DNA of 14,057 bases from Pararhizobium sp. (GTDB lineage Bacteria; Pseudomonadota; Alphaproteobacteria; Rhizobiales; Rhizobiaceae), in NCBI GenBank assembly GCA_030655075.1, contig JAURWE010000013.1, positions 1 through 14,057 of the forward strand. Reading direction: 5' to 3'. Below the pieces are notes generated by a model. That model saw nothing but the letters and a program-made list of their open reading frames with translations, was not told the origin of the DNA and searched no databases. The first letter of the stretch is position 1, and every line of letters begins with the position of its first letter. Both the position numbers and the translations under genes were made by a program. Below are positions 1-7,366 of this stretch, piece by piece.

Positions 1-879
1 ATCGGCGTCAGCGTCTGCGTCGGCATCTGCGTCCGCATCTGCATCGGCATCGGCATCCGCGTCAGCGTCTGCGTCTGCGTCGGCGTCCGCATCCGCGTCC
101 GCGTCTGCATCCGCGTCAGCGTCGGCATCTGCGTCGGCGTCGGCGTCGGCATCTGCGTCTGCGTCGGCGTCTGCGTCGGCATCCGCGTCAGCATCGGCAT
201 CCGCGTCAGCGTCAGCGTCAGCGTCAGCGTCGGCATCTGCGTCAGCGTCAGCGTCGGCATCTGCGTCGGCGTCGGCGTCGGCATCTGCATCTGCGTCGGC
301 ATCCGCGTCAGCGTCGGCATCGGCATCGGCATCCGCGTCAGCGTCTGCATCCGCATCGGCGTCAGCGTCTGCATCGGCATCTGCGTCCGCGTCTGCATCC
401 GCGTCGGCATCTGCGTCTGCATCCGCGTCTGCATCGGCGTCAGCGTCTGCGTCGGCATCTGCATCAGCATCTGCATCGGCGTCTGCGTCCGCATCCGCGT
501 CTGCGTCAGCGTCGGCGTCTGCATCGGCATCTGCGTCGGCGTCTGCATCCGCGTCCGCGTCCGCATCGGCATCTGCGTCTGCGTCTGCGTCTGCGTCAGC
601 GTCTGCATCTGCATCTGCATCTGCATCTGCATCTGCGTCCGCGTCTGCATCTGCGTCCGCATCTGCGTCGGCGTCTGCATCTGCGTCTGCGTCTGCATCC
701 GCGTCCGCATCTGCGTCAGCGTCAGCGTCAGCGTCAGCGTCAGCGTCAGCATCTGCATCTGCATCGGCATCTGCGTCAGCGTCGGCATCCGCGTCTGCGT
801 CTGCGTCAGCATCTGCGTCGGCATCCGCATCCGCATCCGCATCCGCGTCCGCATCTGCGTCTGCATCGGCGTCAGCATC
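1..879 (-). repeat. Perfect hexanucleotide-phased tandem repeat coding (Ala-Asp)146
   Basis: The whole stretch is a 6-bp period array. On the plus strand each unit is atc or gtc followed by tgc, ggc, cgc or agc; on the coding minus strand this reads GCN then GAY. There is no frame slip or non-synonymous change in 146 units. By hand count Ala is GCA 55, GCC 36, GCG 29 and GCT 26; Asp is GAC 85 and GAT 61. Runs of identical hexamers occur (for example five gtcagc at 721-750 and five atctgc at 607-636), showing local expansion. The array continues past the left edge, so its full length is unknown. Confidence 0.97.
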
Positions 880-1311
880 TGAATCGTCGCCTCCTCCGCC
901 GCCGCCTGCGGCCAAGGCACCTACGCCGCCCAAGAGGCCGAGCGCGGGCAGGATGAAGCCTGCGCCGCCCCCGCCTTCAGCGAACGAGGAGCCCGCCAGC
1001 AGTTCGTTCCAATCGGCGAGCTCGAAATATTGGGGGGTTGCCCCTGGCCGCGCGAGCCACATTTGGCCATCGGGTTCTTGCAGAACCACTTCGCTGGCGT
1101 CGCCGGTGCTGTTCGCGATATAGAAATCGACGATGCGGATGGTTTCTCCCGAGCGCAGTTGGATCAGGAGGTCGTTACCTTGGCGTTGGATATTGAGGAC
1201 ATCGGCGCGGCTGAGTTGTAGTCTGATGACTGAAGGAGCGTCGAGGTCAATAGCGTCGATCGAAACAGTACGGGATTCCCCAGTCGATTTGACAAAAATT
1301 TCCGCAGCCAT
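1..1311 (-). CDS. BapA-like adhesin, N-terminal part with Ala-Asp dipeptide repeat (runs off left edge)
   Basis: The frame is open from ATG (1309-1311) to the window edge, 437 codons, with GGAGG at 1318-1322 six bases upstream. Residues 1-110 resemble the BapA prefix domain that opens many large type I-secreted biofilm adhesins of alpha- and gammaproteobacteria: a short beta-rich start, then SRADVLNIQRQGNDLLIQL (34-52), a basic loop, VVLQEPDGQMWLA (75-87) and a tryptophan-containing end. Residues 111-143 are a Gly/Ala linker with a hydrophobic patch (FILPALGLLGG). From residue 145 to the edge the protein is a strict Asp-Ala alternation. BapA-type proteins normally continue into Ig-like or RTX repeats and a C-terminal secretion signal, which lie outside the window. 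The expected role is cell-surface adhesion or biofilm formation after type I secretion; the acidic dipeptide tract is probably an extended stalk or spacer. The prefix call is by remembered pattern, not by search. Confidence 0.8.
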   Translation of the reverse strand, partial: MAAEIFVKSTGESRTVSIDAIDLDAPSVIRLQLSRADVLNIQRQGNDLLIQLRSGETIRIVDFYIANSTGDASEVVLQEPDGQMWLARPGATPQYFELADWNELLAGSSFAEGGGGAGFILPALGLLGGVGALAAGGGGGGDDSDADADADADADADADADADADADADADADADADADADADADADADADADADADADADADADADADADADADADADADADADADADADADADADADADADADADADADADADADADADADADADADADADADADADADADADADADADADADADADADADADADADADADADADADADADADADADADADADADADADADADADADADADADADADADADADADADADADADADADADADADADADADADADADADADADADADADADADADADADADADADADADADADADAD

Positions 1312-1351
1312 GCAGAGCCTCCGCTTATTTAACGGTAGATGGCCCCTAATT

Positions 1352-1373
1352 CATGCTTGCTTGCACAAGCATG
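1352..1373. promoter_or_regulatory. Perfect 8-bp inverted repeat upstream of the adhesin gene
   Basis: CATGCTTG (1352-1359) and CAAGCATG (1366-1373) are exact reverse complements around a 6-base spacer, 41 bases before the adhesin start codon. The position fits an operator or a 5'-leader hairpin of the adhesin mRNA. I do not recognise the binding protein, and no clear -35/-10 pair could be placed beside it. Confidence 0.45.
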
Positions 1374-2444
1374 CCCACGATCTTGCTGCCGACTTTTGTC
1401 GATCGTTCAGTGTTCCGATACCTCATCTAGCTGGTGGAAATTTCTATTCAACAACAGTTTAGCGATGAGTCCGATTTCGGAATGAATCGCTGCCTGTTAA
1501 CCATCGGCGAGCGGACGCAACCCACAGTCCGGCTAACGAGGGAGTAGCCCTCCTGACTGACTTCCATCTTCGTGCGCTGGGGGATGGCCCACTATCCGAT
1601 CGCGTCAACATGCAACGCGTGGATATTGTCGTCCCTGCGTAGGACGCCTTAGGGATATTCGACGCCGTCAACGCTGCTTTCGTGTCAGGATCGGATAGCG
1701 CTTTGGTCGCGTTCTCCACACGGCCAAGGGCTTTGTCCAACAGCGCGTTATCTCTCCGACGAGACGCCATTCCTTGAAAAAATCCCTGCTGAGCGCCAAA
1801 TGCTTCCCCGCCGACCGGTTCGAATTGTCGACCAGTCTGACTGAGCGAACGCTTTGCCGCATTTAACGCCGTCGTCGCAAATTGACCCACTGCAGCCCAT
1901 CAAATTGGCGACCCAGAGCTTGGTAAATAGTCCTTCGTAACGAAAAAAATATTGATATTACAGTCGGATAATATAATCTGATGCGATCTGCCGCCCCTGC
2001 CAGGACCGTCCCATTTCGTCTCAAGACGTCCCAGCGTGTGCCAGGATGTCTCGAGAAATCTGATGGGAAATCTGCGAAAAATTCGACCCAGTATGTCCCA
2101 GATCGTCCCAAGGACAATCTGACTTAAGCGGGTTGAGGGCAGGTATGCAGGGTAGCTCGGCGAGATCATCGGGCACCTGGCCACAGATTGCCGGGCTTCT
2201 GGTTTAAGATTTTGATTATTTTATAGTATATTAACAGAAGTGTTCTCAGCTTATGCCTAAATAACGGCGGCAAGTTCGAGTCCTGAGCAGCGCGTTCGAC
2301 GGCTGCTTTGCGCCTCATACCGGCCATTCACGCTGGCATTTTAAGACACTTGGAAGCGGACGTTCGGCGGTGCGATAGGGTCAATCCTTTCCTGCTGCCG
2401 ACGGATTTGATATCTGGCCATCTTATCAGAGGGAGGGAATATCT
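1374..2444. other. Intergenic region of about 1.07 kb, no convincing gene
   Basis: No reading frame here has both a ribosome binding site and a recognisable protein. A minus-strand frame from GTG 1890 to 1459 (143 codons) has plausible amino-acid composition over its first ~85 residues and looks like noise after that. It could be a decayed gene remnant, but it has no ribosome binding site and no family I recognise. 1920-1985 and 2200-2240 are AT-rich islands against the GC-rich surroundings. 2007-2113 holds the phased 10-bp repeat listed separately. The last ~200 bases are the leader of the GH6 gene; no copy of the LacI-type operator found at 4779-4816 is visible there. Confidence 0.5.
2007..2113. 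repeat. 10-bp phased direct repeats, consensus YGTCCCARNN
   Basis: Five contiguous 10-bp units start at 2007, 2017, 2027, 2037 and 2047 (cgtcccattt, cgtctcaaga, cgtcccagcg, tgtgccagga, tgtctcgaga). Three more start at 2084, 2094 and 2104 (cgacccagta, tgtcccagat, cgtcccaagg). The 37 bases between the two blocks keep no clear copy. The period is close to one helical turn, so the shared GTCCCA core would face the same side of the DNA within each block. The function is unknown; binding sites for a multimeric protein or a decayed iteron set are possible. Confidence 0.7.
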
Positions 2445-3641
2445 GTGATCCGCCTGGCATTCATTCTTGCACTCTGGAGTTCTCCCCTCTGCGCTCATGC
2501 CGCCGAGCCCGTGGGCCGAGGTATCTACGTCGATCCTCAAAGCACGACCGCCCAAGCGGCCGCGAAGCTTGAGGGACAAGCGCGGCTGGACGCCTTGCTT
2601 CTGTCGCGCATCGCGTCGGCCTCCTGGTTCGCTTATGGCACCCCGGCGCTCGTCGAGACAAAAGTTCGCGACATCGTCGATCGCGCCGTTGCTGAAGCGC
2701 AGGTTCCGGTTCTCGTCGCTTATAACATCCCTTTCCGCGACTGCGCGCTCTATTCGGCGGGCGGCGCCGCCGATGGCGCCGCCTATCTCGCGTGGATCCG
2801 CGGCTTCGCCGCGGGCATCGGCGACCGAGAGGCGATCGTCATCCTCGAGCCCGACGGGCTCGGCGTTATTCCGTGGAATCATGCGCTGGACGGAACGGTG
2901 GAAAATTGCCGTCCGGACGGCCGTGATCATAGCGCGTCCGACGCCCGCTACGATCAATTGCGCGGTGCGGTCGCGATCCTTGCTGCCCTGCCTCAGGCGC
3001 GTCTCTACCTCGACGGGACGGGTATCAGCTGGCTTTCGCCCGGCGAAGCGGCGAGCCGGCTGATCAAGGCCGAGGTCGGGCAGGCGGCGGGCTTTTTCCT
3101 CAATGTTTCGAATTTCGAAAGCGATGCGCGTGTTATGCCCTATGCGCGCTGGATTAGCGATTGCATCGCGCTCGTGACCCGCGGCGGACTCGACCCGCGA
3201 GAATGCCCCAGCCAACACAGCCCCGCGGTCTTCGAGGATATCTCGACATGGGGAAGGACCGATGCGGCTTATGACCGGTTGTTCGAGCGGCGGGGATTGA
3301 AGCGCGATCCGGCATCGCAAAAACATGCGGTAATCGACACCAGCCGCAACGGCAGGGGGGCTTGGCAGCCGCCGGTCGGCAAATATCGCGACGCCGAGGT
3401 CTGGTGCAATCCGCCGGGTCGCGGACTGGGACGGCTGCCGACCCTCGATAGCGACAATCCCTATGTCGATGCGTTCCTTTGGATCAAGATACCCGGCGAA
3501 TCCGACGGCGAATGCCATCGCGGGAGCGGCGGTCCCGCGGATCCCGAGCGCGGACTGACGGCGCCGCCCGCGGGATCCTGGTTCCCCCAACAGGTGCGCG
3601 AATTGATCGGGTTTGCGAAACCGCCGTTGCAGCCCGACTGA
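2445..3641 (+). CDS. Secreted GH6 beta-1,4-glucanase (endoglucanase/cellobiohydrolase family)
   Basis: 398 residues from GTG 2445, preceded by GGGAGGG at 2431-2437. Residues 1-19 form a signal peptide ending near CAHA, so the enzyme is exported. The rest is a single GH6 catalytic domain of normal length with no carbohydrate-binding module. Visible family motifs are YNIPFRDC (93-100, Asp99 matching the pKa-adjusting Asp), EPDGLG (135-140, Asp137 the proton donor), YLDGTGISWL (188-197), GFFLNVSNF (216-224), IDTSRNGRG (297-305), WCNPPGRGLG (320-329) and WIKIPGESDG (346-355, Asp354 the likely base equivalent). GH6 enzymes cleave beta-1,4-glucan with inversion from the non-reducing side or internally; endo versus exo action cannot be read here. 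The gene converges on the LacI-type gene with an 18-base gap and probably supplies the oligosaccharides handled by the next operon. Confidence 0.93.
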   Translation: MIRLAFILALWSSPLCAHAAEPVGRGIYVDPQSTTAQAAAKLEGQARLDALLLSRIASASWFAYGTPALVETKVRDIVDRAVAEAQVPVLVAYNIPFRDCALYSAGGAADGAAYLAWIRGFAAGIGDREAIVILEPDGLGVIPWNHALDGTVENCRPDGRDHSASDARYDQLRGAVAILAALPQARLYLDGTGISWLSPGEAASRLIKAEVGQAAGFFLNVSNFESDARVMPYARWISDCIALVTRGGLDPRECPSQHSPAVFEDISTWGRTDAAYDRLFERRGLKRDPASQKHAVIDTSRNGRGAWQPPVGKYRDAEVWCNPPGRGLGRLPTLDSDNPYVDAFLWIKIPGESDGECHRGSGGPADPERGLTAPPAGSWFPQQVRELIGFAKPPLQPD

Positions 3642-3644
3642 GCC

Positions 3645-3675
3645 GCCGCGTCGATCGCTTTAATCGGGACGCGGC
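3645..3675. terminator. Possible bidirectional hairpin between GH6 and lacI-type genes
   Basis: GCCGCGTC (3645-3652) pairs perfectly with GACGCGGC (3668-3675), and GAT (3653-3655) can pair with ATC (3663-3665) inside. It sits between two convergent stop codons and overlaps the last codons of the repressor gene. No T-run follows on either strand, so intrinsic termination would be weak. Confidence 0.35.
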
Positions 3676-4682
3676 GCGGTCGAGGCGCGGACGAGCAGTT
3701 CGTGCGGATGGTCGCGCCGACGCGGGACCGCGGTTTCCTTCTCCCCGTCAAGTGAGGCGATGAGCCGGTCGGCCGCGTCCCACGCCATTTCCCGTACGGG
3801 TTGATGCACCGTCGTCAGCTGTGGCCAGGCGGTCCGCGAGACTTCCGAATTGTCGAATCCTGCGACCGAGACGTCGGCGGGCACCGCCAGCCCGAGATCG
3901 CGGGCGGCGGCGATCGCGGCCACCGCCATGTCGTCGTTCTGGGCAAGGATGGCGGTCGGACGGCGGACGCGGCGAAGCAGTTCGAGCGCGACGCGGTAGC
4001 CGACCTCATAAGTGAAGTCGCCGGTCACCACGAGCTCTTCGTCGATGGAGCACGCCGCCTCGCCAAACGCCTGTCGATAGCCTTCCAATCGTCCCTTGCT
4101 CGCCGCGTGCGAGGGGTCGCCCAGGATGATGCCCACACGCCGGTGCCCGAGCGCCAGGACATGCGCCGCGACGGTTTTGCCGGCGGCTACCTCGTCCATC
4201 GCGACGACGACGCCGCGGTCGAGATCGCTGTGCGGCGTTATCCGGGCGTAAGCGAGCTTCTGACGTTCGAGCATGTCGAGCAGTACCGGCTGGTCGCAAG
4301 CCGGTGGCGCGAGCAGAACGCCGTCGAGCCCGGTGCGCAGGAGAAGCTTGCCAAGCTCTTCCGGCCGGCTCGCGACATGGTTGAAGGGGAGGACGACGAG
4401 CCGGTAGCGGCCGTTCTCGAGCCGGCTGAGCGCCCCGTTCTGCAGCTCGACAACATAGCTTGGACTCGGCCGTTCATAGGTCAGGCCGATCAGAAAACTG
4501 CGCCGCGCGATCAGGCTTTGCGCCGCGATATTGGGATGATAGTCGAGCGCCGCCGCGGCCTCCTTGACCTTTCGGCGCACCGCTTCGCTGACATGCGGGG
4601 CATCGTTGAGCGCGCGCGAGACGGTCTTGGGGGTAACCCCGGCGATCCGCGCGATATCGACGATCGTTGATCGTTTCGAAAT
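3660..4682 (-). CDS. LacI/GalR-family transcriptional repressor with apparent ATT start
   Basis: 340 residues if read from ATT at 4680-4682. The helix-turn-helix occupies residues 7-26 (IVDIARIAGV, then TPKTVSRALN), and HPNIAAQSL matches the hinge helix. The periplasmic-binding-like ligand domain follows, with SYVVELQNGAL, DGVLLAPP, HRRVGIILGDP, ILAQNDDMAVAA, DVSVAGFDNSE and QLTTVHQP, all typical of the family; length is normal. The frame upstream of the HTH is short: a TGA at 4695-4697, then TCG GAG GGG GAA ATT, with no ATG, GTG or TTG. GGAGGGG (4686-4692) sits five bases before ATT, so ATT is the best start; the first ATG in frame (4578-4580) would remove the DNA-binding domain. The gene is divergent from the GH3 operon, whose leader holds two LacI-type operators, so it probably represses that operon and itself until a cello-oligosaccharide or related sugar binds. 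Confidence 0.9.
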   Translation of the reverse strand: MSKRSTIVDIARIAGVTPKTVSRALNDAPHVSEAVRRKVKEAAAALDYHPNIAAQSLIARRSFLIGLTYERPSPSYVVELQNGALSRLENGRYRLVVLPFNHVASRPEELGKLLLRTGLDGVLLAPPACDQPVLLDMLERQKLAYARITPHSDLDRGVVVAMDEVAAGKTVAAHVLALGHRRVGIILGDPSHAASKGRLEGYRQAFGEAACSIDEELVVTGDFTYEVGYRVALELLRRVRRPTAILAQNDDMAVAAIAAARDLGLAVPADVSVAGFDNSEVSRTAWPQLTTVHQPVREMAWDAADRLIASLDGEKETAVPRRRDHPHELLVRASTAPRPD

Positions 4683-4758
4683 TTCCCCCTCCGATCAGTC
4701 CGATAGCGCGACGTGTGACGGTGCCGCCACGCGCTGAACCTCTCCTCTAGCGCCTCTC

Positions 4759-4787
4759 TTGACTTCTGTCGAGAATCGACGGTAAAC
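4759..4787 (+). promoter_or_regulatory. Possible promoter of the GH3 operon
   Basis: TTGACT (4759-4764) is a good -35 match. Seventeen bases later comes GTAAAC (4782-4787), a poor -10 that lies inside the first LacI-type operator. A second option uses TTGACC (4789-4794) with GACATA (4813-4818). Either arrangement would be blocked by a repressor on the operators. The exact start is uncertain. Confidence 0.3.
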
Positions 4788-4816
4788 GTTGACCGAGAAA
4801 ACGGTAAACGTTGACA
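4779..4816. promoter_or_regulatory. Two tandem LacI-type operators
   Basis: The 15-mer ACGGTAAACGTTGAC occurs twice, at 4779-4793 and 4801-4815. The core GGTAAACGTTGACC is a near-palindrome (six of seven pairs) around a central CG, as expected for LacI/GalR-family operators. The copies are 22 bp apart, about two helical turns, so bound dimers would lie on the same face. They are 18-54 bases before the GH3 start codon, in the divergent region next to the LacI-type gene, which makes that protein the obvious ligand. Confidence 0.85.
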
Positions 4817-4832
4817 TAACAAGGGAGGGGAG

Positions 4833-7343
4833 ATGAGTTTGTCACGCGGGGCTGTCATGGCGCTTGGAGCGACGTCGCTGGTTGCGCTCGCCTCTCCCAA
4901 TCTTGTCGAATTCGCCGCCGCGCAGACGTCGGTCGTCGAAGCGAGCGCCGAGGCGCGGCCGGAGAATTGGCCGGCGCGCAGCGCGACGGTCGTCCAGGAT
5001 CCGGCTGTCGAGCAGCGGGCCGACGTGCTGATCGCCGCGATGTCGATCGAACAGAAAGTCGGACAGATCATCCAGGCGGACATCGCCAGCGTGACCGCCG
5101 ACGATGTCTATCGCTATCATCTTGGCTCGGTGCTCAATGGCGGCAACTCCGATCCGGGCGGGCGCTATAATGCGCCGGCGAAGGACTGGCTGGCCGCCGC
5201 CGACGCCTTTTACGCCGCGTCGATGAAGCCCCATGGCAAGCTGCCGCGTATCCCGATGATATGGGGCAGCGATGCGGTCCACGGCCATAACAATGTAGTC
5301 GGTGCGACGCTGTTTCCCCACAATATCGGGCTGGGCGCGGCGCGGAACCCCGATCTCGTCCGCCGCATCGGAGCCGCGACCGCGATCGAGATGCGCGTGA
5401 CCGGGCTCGACTGGACCTTTGCCCCGACGCTGGCAGTCGTGCGCGACGACCGCTGGGGCCGCGCCTATGAAGGCTTTGGCGAGACGCCCGAAATCGCCAC
5501 CAGCTATGCCGCGCCGCTGATCGAAGGGTTACAGGGAAAGATCGGCGACAAGGACTGGCTGCGCGGGCCGCATATCATCGCCACCGCCAAGCATTTTCTG
5601 GGCGATGGCGGCACCAGCGGCGGCAAGGATCAGGGTGACGCCCTGATGCCCGAGGCGCAGTTGCGCGACCTGTTCAGCCCGCCGTATCTTCCCGCGCTTG
5701 ATGCGGGTGTTCAGTCGGTGATGGTCAGCTTTTCAAGCTGGAACGGCGTCAAGATGCACGGCAACCGGTCGCTGATGACCGGCGTGATGAAGGATCGCTG
5801 GAATTTCGACGGCTTCTTGGTCGGCGACTGGAACGGCCATGGCCAGGTCGCCGGCTGCACCGCCACCGACTGCCCGCAATCGGTGATTGCTGGGCTCGAC
5901 ATGTTCATGGCGCCCGACAGCTGGAAGGAACTGTACCGCACGACGCTGGCGCATGTGCAGGACGGAACGCTGCCGATGACGCGGCTCGACGATGCGGTGC
6001 GCCGCATCCTGCGCGTTAAGATCCGCGCCGGGCTGTTCGAGGCGGGCAAGCCGTCGGCGCGGCCCTATGGTGGCCGGTTCGACCTGCTCGGCGGCAAGGA
6101 CCACCGCGCATTGGCGCGCGAGGCGGTGCGCGAATCGCTCGTGTTGCTCAAGAACGCCGGCGGGCTGCTGCCGCTCAAGGCGGACGGTCAGATATTGGTC
6201 GCGGGCGACGGCGCCGACAACCTGACCAAGCAAACCGGCGGCTGGACACTCAGCTGGCAGGGTACCGGCACCAAGCGCAGCGACTTTCCCAACGCCCAGT
6301 CGATCTGGGAAGGAATCGACGCGGCGGTCAAGGCCGCTGGCGGCACCGCAACGCTCTCGGTCGATGGACGCTATGTGCGCAAGCCCGATGTCGCGATCGT
6401 CGTATTTGGTGAAGATCCCTATGCCGAATTCCAGGGCGATCGCCCCGACGTCGGTTATGACGATGCCAAAAACCTGGACTTGCTGCGTTCGCTGAAGGCG
6501 GCGGGCGTACCGACGGTTTCTGTGTTCCTGTCGGGGCGCGCGATGTGGGTCAATCCCTTCCTCAATGCGTCGGATGCGTTCGTCGCGGCCTGGCTGCCCG
6601 GATCGGAAGGCGGCGGCGTGGCGGACATCTTGTTCGGCAAGACCGACTTTCGTGGCAAGCTGCCCTACAGCTGGCCCCGGTCGAGCGATCAGACTGCGGT
6701 CAACGTCGGCGACGCCAACTATGATCCGCTGTTTGCGTACGGCTTCGGCCTGACCTTTGCCGACAAGGGCGATCTTGCGCCGCTGCCTGAGCAGCGCGCG
6801 AGTGCTGCGATAGCGGATCCTGGTACCCTGTTCGCGGCGGGAAAGCCGGGAAGCGGCCGCCGCTTGTTGTTGGGTGCTCCGGAGGCACTTTCGACCAATC
6901 CCGGCCCGCAGTTGATCGAAGCGCGCGCCGCCGACCGCACAGCGCAGGAGGATTCGGTGCGACTCCGCTGGACGGGGGCAGGGCATGCCGTCGCAACCAT
7001 TGTCCAGGATAAGCCCGTCGACCTTACACGCCAGACCAACGGTGACCTCGCGCTTGAGGTTGAGATGAAGGTCAACGCCCCGCCGTCTGCCGACGTCAGC
7101 CTCTTGATGGGATGCGGCGCGAACTGCGTCGGCGGCATTCCGGTGCGCAGCCTGCTCACCGAAGCGGCGAAGTCGGACAAATGGACGCGCATCGCGGTGC
7201 CGCTGCGCTGCTTCGAAAAGGCCGGTGTCGACATGGCCCGTGTCGAAACACCGCTGACTTTCGCGACTGCCGGCAGTCTCGACATCACCTTGTCCTCGGC
7301 GCGCATCGTTTCGCCGTCGGGTCAGCAACTTGCATGCAAATAA
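4833..7343 (+). CDS. GH3 exo-beta-glucosidase/glucanase with ExoP-type C-terminal domain
   Basis: 836 residues from ATG 4833, with GGGAGGGG at 4823-4830. A signal peptide spans about residues 1-30 (ending FAAA before QTS), so the enzyme is periplasmic or secreted. The N-terminal GH3 barrel (about 60-400) shows IPMIWGSDAVHGHNN, RWGRAYEGFGE (207-217), KHFLGDGG (253-260) and GFLVGDWNG (327-335), where Asp332 is the nucleophile. The second GH3 domain (about 430-645) shows VLLKN and VVFGEDPYAEFQGD, with Glu527 the likely acid/base. Residues ~660-836 fit the galactose-binding-like domain of ExoP-type exo-1,3/1,4-beta-glucanases. The family removes glucose from non-reducing ends of beta-glucan oligosaccharides. 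It opens the operon behind two LacI-type operators, and the receptor gene begins 23 bases after its stop, so co-transcription is likely. Confidence 0.94.
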   Translation: MSLSRGAVMALGATSLVALASPNLVEFAAAQTSVVEASAEARPENWPARSATVVQDPAVEQRADVLIAAMSIEQKVGQIIQADIASVTADDVYRYHLGSVLNGGNSDPGGRYNAPAKDWLAAADAFYAASMKPHGKLPRIPMIWGSDAVHGHNNVVGATLFPHNIGLGAARNPDLVRRIGAATAIEMRVTGLDWTFAPTLAVVRDDRWGRAYEGFGETPEIATSYAAPLIEGLQGKIGDKDWLRGPHIIATAKHFLGDGGTSGGKDQGDALMPEAQLRDLFSPPYLPALDAGVQSVMVSFSSWNGVKMHGNRSLMTGVMKDRWNFDGFLVGDWNGHGQVAGCTATDCPQSVIAGLDMFMAPDSWKELYRTTLAHVQDGTLPMTRLDDAVRRILRVKIRAGLFEAGKPSARPYGGRFDLLGGKDHRALAREAVRESLVLLKNAGGLLPLKADGQILVAGDGADNLTKQTGGWTLSWQGTGTKRSDFPNAQSIWEGIDAAVKAAGGTATLSVDGRYVRKPDVAIVVFGEDPYAEFQGDRPDVGYDDAKNLDLLRSLKAAGVPTVSVFLSGRAMWVNPFLNASDAFVAAWLPGSEGGGVADILFGKTDFRGKLPYSWPRSSDQTAVNVGDANYDPLFAYGFGLTFADKGDLAPLPEQRASAAIADPGTLFAAGKPGSGRRLLLGAPEALSTNPGPQLIEARAADRTAQEDSVRLRWTGAGHAVATIVQDKPVDLTRQTNGDLALEVEMKVNAPPSADVSLLMGCGANCVGGIPVRSLLTEAAKSDKWTRIAVPLRCFEKAGVDMARVETPLTFATAGSLDITLSSARIVSPSGQQLACK

Positions 7344-7366
7344 GAAGACAAATTAGGGAGGATGTT

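Noticed and set aside
1..879. CRISPR-like or satellite non-coding repeat
   Set aside because: The period is 6 bp with no spacers, and the minus strand is continuously in frame with a clear adhesin N-terminus, so it is a coding repeat.
1459..1890. 143-codon minus-strand frame as a gene
   Set aside because: GTG start without ribosome binding site and no family; the second half looks non-coding. Kept only as a remark in the intergenic entry.
2265..2295. tRNA-like GTTCGAGTCC T-loop motif
   Set aside because: The flanking five bases do not pair as a T-stem, and no acceptor, D or anticodon arm could be found.
2328..3590. 420-codon minus-strand frame opposite the GH6 gene
   Set aside because: No recognisable domain, Arg-rich shadow composition, and the plus strand carries a full GH6 enzyme with all motifs.
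3801..4670. 289-codon plus-strand frame opposite the LacI-type gene
   Set aside because: Shadow of a high-GC gene; no ribosome binding site or family motif, while the minus strand has a complete repressor.
5733..7328. 531-codon minus-strand frame opposite the GH3 gene
   Set aside because: Mirror frame of a strong GH3 gene; composition is Arg/Gly/Ala-rich without motifs.
7112..7366. Upstream extension of the receptor gene into the GH3 gene
   Set aside because: The added 85 residues are an out-of-frame reading of GH3 sequence; the start at 7367 has a ribosome binding site and a signal peptide.
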